Origin: Dipteronia dyeriana
Taxonomy: Eukaryota; Streptophyta; Magnoliopsida; Sapindales; Sapindaceae
NCBI GenBank assembly: GCA_032871835.1
Contig: CM065301.1
Span: 8,874,413-8,938,412 of the forward strand
Length of the DNA: 64,000 nucleotides
Direction of reading: 5' to 3'
Numbering within the stretch: the first letter of the stretch is position 1; the number at the start of each line of letters is the position of its first letter. This document shows, piece after piece, positions 22,476-32,675 of this stretch. A program made the translations under genes and the position numbers. The notes under the pieces were generated by a model. The model searched no databases. It was not told where the DNA came from and saw only the letters and a list, made by a program, of their open reading frames with translations.

Positions 22476-22871
22476 TGGTACTCTTGTTGTAGTGATCAAA
22501 CATTGACAATAATTAATGTCAAATAATAAATCTATCTTTGGATCAACTTATTATTCACATGTAAAACCTTATAATCATCACATATTTATCACCACAGGTG
22601 TGTGTGCAATTCAGCCAAGTATTAACCTTCCTTTAGGCCGACTAATACTCGCATGAATTTATATACACACACGTGGTACTCTTTTAGTAGTGATCAAACA
22701 TTGACAATAATTTATGTTAAATAATAAATCTATCTTCGGATCGATTTATTATTCACATGTAAAACCTTATAATCATCACATGTTTACCACTACAATTATG
22801 TGTACAATTCGAACAAGTATTAACCTTCCTTTGGGCCGGTTAATACCCGCATGAATTTACACACACACGAA
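22476..22871 (-). repeat. 198-bp tandem duplication in the leader of copia element A
   Basis: Two adjacent copies with period 198 bp, marked by TGGTACTCTTxTxGTAGTGATCAAACATTGAC at 22476 and 22674 and by CTTATAATCATCACAT. Element B has a single copy at about 55230-55430, so the duplication is specific to this element, or was lost in the other. Confidence 0.75.
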
Positions 22872-24047
22872 CATCCAACATCTCTCATGAACAATCTACA
22901 CAAGAGATGTCACTTTGGTGACATCTTGTTTCAATTAGCTCATTTAGAATGATGGACTACTTTATTTAACCATAAAAGGTATACCACCAAATATTTGAAT
23001 TTAAATTGATCCTTAAAATAAAATAAAATAAAATTTTAATTTATTTTATCAAAATTACAAAAGTGCCCCTTATTTTGTAAAATTACAGAAAGGCCTCTTA
23101 AGTTTTTATAATTAAAATTTAGCCCAAAACGTTTGAAATTTACAAAGTAACCCTGTAACTTTTCAATAATTATAAATCTGCCCAAAAACTTTTTCATAAT
23201 TGCAAACATGCCCTATAAGTTTTGGAAATTATAAATTGACCCTGAAATTTTATCAAAATAACACAATGACCCAAATAAATTGCAAAAAAAAATCTCTCAA
23301 GAATTTTAAATTTTCAAAAGAAGAGCCTGAGTAAAAAACACTGTAAACCCTAAGCTCTTCGTGTGCTGCTGTTATCTGGAGGCAATGAAACACCGCAGAG
23401 CAACAGCGCACGACCGTAAACCGCGGATCGAAGAGCCGACCGGCGATCTACGAATGAACCACTTGGGTCGAACGATCGGTGGCCGATCTTGCTCGATCTG
23501 AACCAGATCGCTGTGGAGGACCGACGATGGTCCTAATTGCCGCGAATCGAACAGGTTTTGTGTTAGAAACCCACCGGAAAAACAACCGGTGTTGATCCAT
23601 GAAGGATGATTGGTCTGGGTTGGGTTGAAACCCAACAACCCGAAACTTTTCAGATTCGGTTTTTTTTTAAGTTAATTTCTTAAAAAAAAAAACTCAAACA
23701 TAGTTTTTTTTTTTAATTTCTTAAAAAAACAAAACTCAAATTTCTTGAAAAAAAAAACTCAAACACAGATGATCAAAAATCCAACACTGAACTCACAAAA
23801 TCAAACATGAACATAATATTTTGTTTATGATTCAACATATATACATTAGACAATAAATATATTTCGGAAGCAAAGTAAATCCAATATATAATTTTGTTCG
23901 ATGGATCAAAAATAAAACCAACACATATGAACAACAAAATCCAAAACACCATAACTCATGCAAATTTCACACAAGAATATCAAAAACCCTATTTTTTTTA
24001 TATAAAAAAGCCGAAAATCCAAATCTTAATTCTCAAGAATTAATCAT
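22872..24047 (-). other. Leader (5' UTR) of copia element A
   Basis: Non-coding leader between gag and PBS, homologous in order to 54160-55230 of element B (for example the block at 23460-23560 against 54545-54660). Short open frames here do not agree between the two copies and are not genes. A-rich tracts lie at 23660-23760. Confidence 0.6.
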
Positions 24048-24066
24048 GGGTGACTCTGATACCAAT
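24048..24066 (-). other. Primer-binding site of copia element A
   Basis: The minus strand reads ATTGGTATCAGAGTCACCC, the classic copia primer-binding site matching the 3' end of initiator methionine tRNA (TGGTATCAGAGC). Confidence 0.8.
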
Positions 24067-24069
24067 TGT

Positions 24070-24604
24070 AAGGGATTTTCTGACAATAAAAAGGAAACCC
24101 TAATATCCAAAAAATAATAATAATCGGCAAGTCCCTTTTGTAATATTGTTCTGTTTCTTCTGTTTGTTCTGCAATTCTTCTTTTCTTCTTCTTCTTGGTG
24201 TTTCTGGAGGGTTTCTCTTTTGTGTTTGGGTATAATTTGGTGTTCTCTGTTTTGGCCCCATTTGTTTTCCATGGGGATTTAGTCCTTTGTTCCTCTCGTT
24301 TTGAGTAATAAACTGGCAGTTTCGTGAAAATTTAAACCCAGAAATTATCACCACCAACAACTCTCCTCATCGTTATGTTGACTTTTTGCACCTTTGCTCT
24401 TGGACTCCAAGCCTTTTTTACGAGTACTGTGAGGCCAAACTTCTTCCTCCTGAGTATGGAGACAAGGATTAGGTGTCTCTTGATTGCCCAAACTGTCCAA
24501 GAACCGTCCAAGAACCATCCAAGAAGTTACTTTTCATTTCGAAACTTGCAATGCAAAACTCGTCACAATTCCTGGAAGATTTCATGATCTAACCATATGA
24601 TACT
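24070..24604 (-). repeat. Left part of TCP tandem unit 3
   Basis: Sequence homologous to the 3' flanks of TCP copies 1 and 2: TTTTCTGACAATAAAAAGGA, GGAAACCCTAAT, AATAATAATCGGCAAG and AACCCAGAAATTATCACCA. It contains an extra T-rich block (24125-24330). The unit is cut by the Athila-type element; its remainder with TCP copy 3 continues at 36175. Frames here are not gene-like. Confidence 0.6.
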
Positions 24605-25934
24605 TGACATATCCTAAAGAAGTGTTCATACTCTCAAGTATAAGAGTGTCAAAGTAATAAATTAACCGGTAAGACTGGGTCGAACCACAGGGAGGTTGTT
24701 CACTTGTCCTTGTAGAATTAATTTCTAGATTAATTAATAAGCTTGTATAAAATGTAAATCAATTAAAATTAATACTGGGGCTAAGGGATCCACTGTTGGT
24801 ATTTCGAATATGATCCAATTATTTATATTTAGTATAGATTAATGGGAGGGTATTCCACTCCACTGACCACTCTCTAATAAATATGGGTAAAAGTACTCAC
24901 TGTGCTAGACAATATCTGTCTATCTATAGTGAGTCAAAAACTCCACAAAGATTAGAGGAGATAAACCACTCTCTGATAAATATGGGTAAAAGTACTCACT
25001 GTGCTAGAAAATATCTGTCTATCTACAGTGAGTCAAAAGCTCCACAAAGATCAGAGGGGAGAAAGCATAAAAATAATAAACTTACCAAAATTTGATCATA
25101 TTTTCCATACCAACAGTATCACCTTTGGCCATAGCTATATAAAATTAGCCAGACATAATTTAACTAGAAAATAGCTATTTTATTTAAACTAAGAATTTGA
25201 GAACAAAAGAGAGAGAATTTCACAAATCTAACATCAGATTTGGATTCAGGAAATCCAAATTAGGGGGGAGAGACCTCCTATTTATACAAAATACGGATGA
25301 AAATTGACCATCGGATGAATTTAGAATGGAGCGTCCAGATTTCACCACGTCATCAATGAACAGTGACAGTGAACAGTAACCCCCATGAGTGAATAGTAAC
25401 CGCATCAATGATTGAACAGTGAAATTCAACTGTGAACAGTGAAGGTCACCTGTGAACAGTGAAGGTCACCTATGAACAGTGAATAGTTAAAATTATGAAA
25501 ATGCCCTTCAATGAACAGTGTCAGTGAACAGTGACCCATCCATGAGTGAACAGTACCGCATCCGAGAGTGAACAGTAACGCATCATGAGTAAACAGTGAA
25601 AGTCAACTATGAACAGTAAAAGTTAACTGTGAACACTGAAAGTCAATTGTGAACGAGTGAATAGTCAAAATTACGAAAATACCCTTCGTGGTCTTCCTAA
25701 GGTTTTGTGACGTTCTAAACTTGAAAACGATATTTGTTTTACCATCTGACATCTCCATGAATCTGAATTGACAGAATTATCTTTGCAATACAAAGAAAAA
25801 TACACTGATTACTACACAACACATTTATTTAAGCGAACGAACGAAATTATGTCTAAATTGTAGAATTAATCATATTGGAAGTGTAAAATGATGATATTAT
25901 CCCTTAGTAAACATACACTTTTCAGTGTTAATCA
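24605..25934 (-). repeat. 3' LTR of Athila-type element
   Basis: 1330 bp, matching 34825-36174 with scattered differences. It contains a 99-bp internal tandem duplication (TATGGGTAAAAGTACTCACT at about 24882 and 24981) and an array of TGAACAGT(G/A)A units at about 25355-25660. Confidence 0.92.
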
Positions 25935-25947
25935 CACCCCCCAACCA
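25935..25947 (-). other. 3' polypurine tract of Athila-type element
   Basis: The minus strand reads TGGTTGGGGGGTG directly before the 3' LTR, the expected place for plus-strand priming. Confidence 0.75.
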
Positions 25948-27025
25948 GCTTATTGCTAGTCCCTAGCAATTAAAGCGAAAATAGTAAAGACTCAAATTCA
26001 AATCTCTAAACTACCAAATAGACAAACTCCCCCATACCTCTTTTATCACCCTTTGACAACCGGTCATCAATTGAGTTATTAGTCAAACTTTCTTGTGCTC
26101 AATAAAGAACAACACGATAACTATGAGATTCAATTGAAATCAGTCAACATTTTCATTCCAAAATCTCACCAGGGCTTTTTCCTTAGGCAACAATTTATTT
26201 TATTATTATTTTTTTTTAATACAGCAAAATTGGAAACAAACATTCCATTTTTAATCCATGTAGTGAGCTTTAGGCCAATGACTCCCAAACCAGTTGGCTT
26301 TAGAGCATTAAGTGTTAAAATACTACTACGGGCTTAATTACTCGGATTGCAGATGTGTTTATTTTATTTTTTTATTTTTTTTAGTACAATTCACTTAAGC
26401 TTTCTCTTTAACCCGTGTAACGAGTTTTGGGTCAATAACTCCCAAACCAGTTGGTCTTAGGGCATTAGGTGTTAAAACACCCCTCGGACTTAATTGATCG
26501 AGTTAAAGAGGCTACGGAACTGCACTTTATTCTTATCCAGACTCCACTGTTTTACGTGAACACTCTATGCTTACTGAGGCATAAGGTCCGGTTACTAAGT
26601 AAGAGTTTTGGTCACAACACACAAAATTATTATTATTATTATTATTACTATATAAAATTTTAAACAAGACCATTGCCTTCGGTTGCTACCCTTGAATGAT
26701 GTTTCAGAACTCAATATCGTAAAATCTCAACTTACTGCACATAATCACGTGTCAATGTGCGTGTGTGTCTAGAATAGTTCAAAAAAATTCTCAAAATGAC
26801 TTAATGAACAAAAGGATTAGTCAATGATATCACAATGGAGAGTTTATATATTTGAATAGTCAGAAGAGAGGAAAAGCGAAAAAAAAATGCATCAGAACTA
26901 CAAAGATGCGTCTCTGAAGTATCTAAATGATATCCTTACTGGGCCATCTTTACAAAAAAAAATGGTCAAAAGTTAGTTTTTTTTTTTTTTTTTTTTTGAA
27001 AAACAAAAGTTTTTGAATCAACTAT
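25948..27025 (-). other. 3' untranslated region of the Athila-type element
   Basis: No gene. A 23-base T run (26976-26998; poly(A) on the sense strand) lies behind the purine tract. A diverged direct duplication of about 160 bp (26255-26340 and 26413-26500) shares ACTCCCAAACCAGTTGG and AGTGTTAAAA/GGTGTTAAAA. A (TAT)n run lies near 26628-26655. Confidence 0.6.
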
Positions 27026-27064
27026 CCCCTCCCCCAACCAGAATGAGACATTGTCCCCCAATGT
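27026..27064 (-). other. Internal purine tract downstream of LOG
   Basis: The minus strand reads GACATTGGGGGACAATGTC (a perfect 9-base inverted repeat around one G), then CTCATTCTGGTTGGGGGAGG and GGATAG. The purine run resembles the element's 3' polypurine tract (GGTTGGGGGGTG) and may act as a second priming site, or be an Athila-typical conserved 3' region. It lies about 125 bases after the LOG stop. Confidence 0.45.
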
Positions 27065-27187
27065 CTTTAGAAAGAGTTAAGGTTTAGAAAATATAACCTG
27101 AACAACTTGAAAGACAACAAAATCATGCAAAACAACAAAAGAAATACAACATAAAGGAAAATAAAATGCATAAAAATCATATGACAA

Positions 27188-27940
27188 TCACAAACTGATA
27201 TTCAGATCAATTCTGCGTTTCTTGTTCTTTTCATCAGTGGACCAATCAATTTTGGAGGTTGAAGGATCTGGCACATAATTGAAAGCTTGTAACTGGTCAA
27301 TCAGCTCATGAGGACTTGAAGCAGATATAAAGATTTTTCGGATTGAAGGTGGAATGTAATAATTTTTCTGAGCATGATCAAGAAATGAAAGCAAACCATC
27401 ATAAAATTTATTAATATTCAACAAACCGATGGGTTTCTCATGGATGTGTAGTTGCGCCCAAGATGCCATTGTAAAGATTTCTTCTAAGGTTCCAAAACCA
27501 CATGGCAAAGCTATAAACGTATCAGCATGATGTAACATAGCAGTCAATCTTTCAGGCATACCTGAAACAACTAGCTCTTCGCCGTTTGTCTTTCCGATGA
27601 TGTCTGCTGCGGCCATAGGTTTTAGGACAATACCCAGAACTTGACTACCTCTGTCTCGTGCAGCTCGTGAAACACATCCCATTAATCCCAAGTTACCTCC
27701 TCCATACACTAGGTGTATTTTTCGCTCAGCCAAAACCTTACCAAGATGAGTTGCAGCATCAACAAACTCTCTGTACTTCCTATAATTGGTGCCACCAAAC
27801 ACACAAATGTTTGTGAATCGTTTAGTTGAAGGTGACGCCACTAATGCACTCTCTAAATTTTTCTTTTGAATGTTTATGAGTGCTTGAAGCAAAAAGGAAA
27901 ACAAATGCTTATATTTATAGATCCTGAAAAGGTAACACAA
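27188..27940 (-). CDS. LONELY GUY (LOG)-type cytokinin riboside 5'-monophosphate phosphoribohydrolase, intronless, inside the Athila-type element
   Basis: An uninterrupted 250-residue frame. The lysine-decarboxylase-like LOG fold spans about residues 42-220: ICVFGGTNYRKYREF; nucleotide-binding loop VYGGGNLGLMG (78-88); MPERLTAM with the catalytic-type Arg131; active-site motif PCGFGTLEE (146-154); WAQLHIHEKPIGLLNI; SIRKIFISAS. LOG enzymes release free cytokinin bases from their nucleotides in cytosol and nucleus. The family motif is PGGxGTxEE; here the first Gly is Cys, so activity is uncertain, although the Arg and Glu are kept. The start could be internal, since the first 40 residues are not LOG-like. 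The C-terminal tail is basic (KNKKRRIDLNISL). Plant LOG genes have several introns; this copy has none and lies on the retroelement's sense strand, which points to capture through RNA. Confidence 0.87.
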   Translation of the reverse strand: MCYLFRIYKYKHLFSFLLQALINIQKKNLESALVASPSTKRFTNICVFGGTNYRKYREFVDAATHLGKVLAERKIHLVYGGGNLGLMGCVSRAARDRGSQVLGIVLKPMAAADIIGKTNGEELVVSGMPERLTAMLHHADTFIALPCGFGTLEEIFTMASWAQLHIHEKPIGLLNINKFYDGLLSFLDHAQKNYYIPPSIRKIFISASSPHELIDQLQAFNYVPDPSTSKIDWSTDEKNKKRRIDLNISL

Positions 27941-28077
27941 TGATACACCGATATGTATAGGGCAGCGTGTTTGTCAATGATATTAGATCCAAATGGTTCA
28001 AAAATCAAAAGTAAACAACAATAATTACAAAAGACATTAGATGCGGAAGGAAAAAGATAATAAAAACAAAAGGATAT

Positions 28078-28699
28078 TTATTGGTAGTTGTGATTGTGGC
28101 TCACATCTTCCTCTGGTTTTACTTCCAGAAACGGCTTCAACGCCCTCTATGGGTCGGGGATATGCTTCCCATCCAATTTTCTTATAAATTGGCAAACATG
28201 GTCTTTTAAAGTCAGATTCCCAAGACTATATTGTGCATATTCTTTTTGAAATTGCAGTCATAATCGATCAATTGCCATTTGCACATATCCACTAGGATGT
28301 GCATCAAGAGTCATTAGGATATTATCCAGTGACTCCCTACGCAAACCATGCCTAATGAATAAAATTTTATCTTTCCGATTATTAGACACCATTCATAAAG
28401 AACGACAACGTGTGTTGCAAGTTGTACGTGCACATTTGTGACAAGTAACCCCTAACTTTTTAGCTCTTCGTTTTTTTTGCAAGGTTACTTCTTCCAAAAC
28501 CAGGCATGTAAGATATAAATGAATCAGCAGACTCACCTGCTAGACGTACCTTAGCTTCGATCAACCAACGAATTTCAACAGGAATGTTGTTTATCTTCAG
28601 TAAACGTAATCTTTCGGAACGTGCTTTGTAAATCTTTTTCAGAGCATTTTAGGGCAACGATGGGAAATGTTTTCGCAGGTTTGTGAAAATTTCATCCAT
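28078..28699 (-). pseudogene. Unrecognised third ORF of the Athila-type element, broken
   Basis: Read from ATG at 28699: MDEIFTNLRKHFPSLP, a TAA, then NALKKIYKARSERLRLLKIN and EIRWLIEAKVRLAGESADSF. A frameshift in a run of eight A near 28475 leads into KKLGVTCHKCARTTCNTRCR, a Cys-rich block (C-x2-C-x4-C-x3-C). A stop follows, then ESLDNILMTLDAHPSGYVQM, another stop, and a tail ending at TAA (28078). Similar composition across the breaks suggests one former gene of about 200 codons. I do not recognise the family; it does not look like an env with membrane segments. It sits between integrase and LOG in the same orientation. Confidence 0.5.
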
Positions 28700-28835
28700 G
28701 CCTTGTTTTGGGGATCAGTTATTTGGAAAACTGAATTAAACCGACTGGAATTGTCACGGAGTACCGTTATCCGCCACTTAACCGGGGTTATATAGAAAAA
28801 ACACACCAAGCAAAAACTGAACCTAGAAATTAATC

Positions 28836-28927
28836 CTGTAAAAATTCAAAAACATAAAAGCGAACAAAAACAAAAATAATAATTGCAAACACAAATAAAG
28901 TCAAAAGCAAAAGATTTGTTTACTCAC
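28836..28927 (-). promoter_or_regulatory. Predicted intron behind integrase (subgenomic splicing)
   Basis: Donor AAAG/GTGAGTAAAC lies at the very end of the integrase frame (exon end 28928). A strong acceptor TTTTTGAATTTTTACAG/GA ends at 28836. Splicing of retroelement genomic RNA to express a 3' ORF is known in env-carrying Athila-like elements. Here it would bring the 5' leader or Gag-Pol RNA toward the two 3' ORFs. Predicted from sequence only. Confidence 0.35.
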
Positions 28928-31900
28928 CTTTGTAACAAGGGTCAAAAAGGACGGTAGAGTCTTTTTGAAAATCTGTATTTTCTAAGAATGGTTTCACACG
29001 TTGTCCATTTACTTTAAACACATTACCATTCCTAGGATTCTCAATGTCAAGGGCACCATATGGATACACGTGTTTCACAACAAATGGACCACTCCATTTC
29101 GATTTCAATTTACCAGGAAATAAATGAAGTCGAGAATTATAAAGCAAAAAATTTTGACCAACTTCAAATGATCTTCTTAAAATTCGTCTGTCATGAAAGG
29201 TTTTAGATTTTCCTTTAAGAATTTTTGCATTTTCATGTGCATCATTTCTTAATTCTTCAAGTTCATTTAATTGTAACTTGCGCAATTCACCAGCATCATT
29301 TAGGTTAGAATTGAAAGCTTTAATGACCCAATATGCTTTTTTCTCAAGTTCAACAGGTAAGTGGCAAGGTTTTCCATAAACTAAACGATAAGGAGACATA
29401 CCCAAAGATGTTTTGAATGCAGTGCGGTAAGCCCAAAGTGCATCATTTAGTCTAAGAGACCAATCTTTTGGATCAGGGTTAACCGTTTTTTGCAAGATAT
29501 GTTTTATCTCCCTATTTGCTAACTCAACCTGACCACTTGTTTGAGGGTGGTATGGTGTGGCAATTTTGTGTGTGACTCTATATTTCTTCATTAAAGACTC
29601 AAAAGGTTTGTTACAAAAGTGTTTGCCTCCATCACTGATAATGGCTCGAGGGATTCCAAATCGACTCAAAAGATTTTCCTTTAAAAACTTGATCACTGTT
29701 TTGTGATCATTATTTCGACAAGGAATTGCCTCGACCTATTTTGACACATAATCAACAGCAACTAAAATGTACAAAAATCCAAATGACAGTGGAAATGGAC
29801 CCATAAAATCAATTCCCCAACAATCAAATATTTCAATGACAAGAATGAGGTTTAAAGGCATCATGTTTCGCTTGGAAATGGATCCTAACTTTTGACATTT
29901 TTCACAGGTTTTACAAAATGCATGTGCGTCTTTAAATAAGGTGGGCCAATAAAATCCACACTGTAAGATTTTTGTAGCTGTTTTCTTTGACGAAAAATGA
30001 CCACCACATGCTTCAGAATGACAAAATTCAATGACACTACTTACCTCATTGCCTGGAATACACCGTCGAACAATTTGATCAGGACAATACTTGAATAAGT
30101 ACGGGTCATCCCAGTAAAAACGTTTTACCTCGGTCAAAAATTTCTTTATGTCATGTGCATTCCAATCGAGTGGCATCATTCCTATTGCAAGATAATTAAC
30201 AATGTCAGCATACCAAGGCAAAGTTGTGATAGAGAATAAAAGATCATCAGGAAAAGAATCATTGATGGGTGCTTTATCAAATGACGGCTCAGCGGTGAGT
30301 CGTGATAAATGATCTGCAACAACATTTTCAGCACCCTTTTTGTCCTTGATTGTGAGTTTGAATTCTTGTAGCAACAAAATCCAACGAATCAATCTTGGCT
30401 TTGCATCCTGTTTAGACATTAAATACTTCAAAGCAGCGTGATCAGTAAAAACAATGGTTGAAGCGCCAATCAAGTATGATCGAAATTTATCCAATGCAAA
30501 TATCACAGCAAGTAATTCTTTCTCAGTGGTGGTGTAATTCATTTGTGCACTATTCAAAGTTTTACTTGCGTAATAAATCACAAAAGGCTTACCTTCTCTT
30601 CTTTGTCCTAAGACAACTCCAACAACAAAATCACTCGCATCACACATCAATTCAAAAGGTAATGACCAATCAGGGGATTGCATGATAGGAGCAGATGTTA
30701 AAAGGTCAATTAATTTTTTAAAGGACTCTTGACACTCTTGTGTCCATTCAAACTTTGCATCTTTTAATAAGAGGTTACAAAGTGGTTTAGATACGACACT
30801 GAAATCTTTAATAAACCTCCTATAAAATCCTGCATGCCCTAAAAATGACCGCACATCTTTGACTGTTTGTGGTGATGGTAACTTTGAAATGACTTCAATT
30901 TTTGCCTTATCAACCTCGATTCCCTTAGATGACACAACATGACCTAAAACAATTCCAGATGTGGTCATATAATGACACTTTTCCCAGTTAAGCACAAGTT
31001 CTTTTTCTATGCAACGATTCAAGACTCTTTCCAAATTATTTAGACATTCATCAAAAGAATTTCTAAACACAGTTAAATCATCCATAAAGACCTCTAAACA
31101 ATGTTCAATCATGTCACTAAAAATGCTTAGCATGCATCGTTGAAATGTGACTGGAGCATTACACAAACCAAATGGCATTCTTCTAAATGTAAAGGTTCCA
31201 AAGGGACATGTGAATGTGGTTTTTTCTTGGTCTTCTAATGCAATGGGAATTTGATAGTGTCCTGAATACCCATCAAGAAAGCAGTAGTAGGGATGTCCTG
31301 CTACTCTTTCTAAAATTTGGTCAATGAATGGAAGGGGAAAATGATCTTTTCTAGTGGCATCATTTAATTTTCTATAATCAATGCACATGCGCCAACTAGA
31401 TGGAATACGAGTTGGAATTAACTCACCCTTTTCATTTTTAATAACAGTGATTCCATATTTTTTTGGTACAACTTGTGTAGGACTCACCCACTTACTATCA
31501 GAGATAGGGTAGATAATTCCCACGTCAAGTAATTTAAGGACTTCGGTCTTGACAACTTCTTTCATGTGTGGTTTAAGTCTTCTTTGGGGTTGTCGATATG
31601 TTTTAGCATTTTCCTCTAAATTTATTCGATGTGAACAAATCAATGGGTTAATACCTTTCAAATCTTTCAAAGTCCAACCAATTGCATTCTTATTTTTCTT
31701 TAAAACATGTAACAACTTACCTTCTTGCTCTTCTGTGAGGTTAGAAGAGATTACCACTGGGTAGGTCTGGTTGTCTCTAAGGTAAGCATATTTAAGTCCT
31801 TCTGGTAAGGGCTTCAAATCCACTTGAGGTGCCTTTTCTTCTGACACGTCATCTGTTTGTTCCAATTCTTCAAAATCTGAAGTGTCTCCTTCTTCTTCGA

Positions 31901-32675
31901 TAACCTGTAAACAATCATCAATATGTGAATGCATGCTTGACTCAGGTAAATTGATCAAACAAATTTCAGATGAGCTAAAAGAATCCTTTTGAACATGATC
32001 TTCAACAATGGTTTCAATAATGTCTACATCTTCATCTTCATTTTCATCATCAAATGGTTCTTTAGACATTTTGAAAACATTAAGCTTAATTTCCATATTT
32101 CCAAAAGACATGCTCATTATTCCATTCCTGTAATTAATCAAGGCATTAGCAGTAGCCAAAAATGGTCGGCCCAATATAACAGGGATTGATTGGTGCTCAT
32201 TAACAACAAGTTGTGTTTCCAAGACAATAAAATCTACAGGGTAGATAAACTTATCGACTTGTACTAACACATCTTCCACTATTCCTTTTGATATTTTAAT
32301 TGACCTATCAGCAAGACAAAGTGTTGTTGAAGTCGGCTTTAACTCACCAAGTTTAAGTTGTTGATAAACTGAGTATGGGAGCAAATTTACACTAGCACCT
32401 AGGTCAAGTAAAGCATGCTCAATTTTACAGTTACCGATTATGCAAGAAATAGTAGGACAACCAGGATCTTTATATTTCAAAACATTTTTATTGCAAAGAA
32501 TGGAACCTACCTGTTCAGCCATAAATGCTTTCTTTCTTACCTGATGTTTCCTTTTCACGGTGCACAGATCCTTCAAAAATTTGGCATAGGAAGGTACCTG
32601 TTTGATTACGTCCAACAAAGGGATATTGATCTTTACCTGTTTGAAAATTTCAAAAATCTCTGGGGGAGGCATCAA
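28920..32675 (-). pseudogene. pol of Athila-type element (PR-RT-RH-INT), one stop
   Basis: A long open frame of 979 codons to 29736, a TAG, then a further 258 codons in the same gene to 28920. Domains in order: retropepsin with ALLDLGASVNLLP (about residue 88) and VILGRPFLATA; RT with MCIDYRKLNDATRKDHFPLP, FRRMPFGLCNAPVTFQRC and active site EVFMDDLTVF (about 31080); RNase H beginning FELMCDASDFVVG and ending AENVVADHLSRL; integrase zinc finger (H..H..C..C, TCEKCQKLG); catalytic core GIDFMGPF and ISDGGKHFCN; the C-terminal part has KLKSKWSGPFVV. The stop lies at AVDYVSK*VEAIP, where Trp is usual, a G-to-A type change. The last codons (CYKGE) overlap a perfect splice donor AAG/GTGAGTA at 28928/28927. 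Confidence 0.92.

Larger units (their letters stand above)
18543..24070 (-). mobile_element. Ty1/copia element A, internally deleted, lacking its 5' LTR
   Basis: A minus-strand element with a 3' LTR (18543-19091), RNase H, RT, an integrase C-terminal remnant and a gag N-terminal part. Its PBS (24048-24066) sits at the expected place, but instead of a second LTR only the last few LTR bases (TGTAAGG at 24067) remain before sequence of TCP unit 3 begins. It shares LTR type, leader and an identical gag/integrase deletion junction with the element at 53600-59237. Target duplication cannot be tested because one LTR is missing. Confidence 0.85.

Noticed and set aside
24033..24360. Lys/Glu/Asn-rich minus-strand frames
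   Set aside because: Translation of a T-rich simple tract in TCP unit 3 flank and of the PBS; not shared with the other units.
27188..27940. LOG as an ordinary host gene next to transposons
   Set aside because: It lies between the integrase gene and the 3' polypurine tract of one element with matching LTRs and target duplication, on the sense strand, and has no introns.
28078..28699. env-like gene at the third ORF position
   Set aside because: No signal peptide, no membrane segment and no coiled coil in any of the frames; a Cys cluster is not enough for that call.
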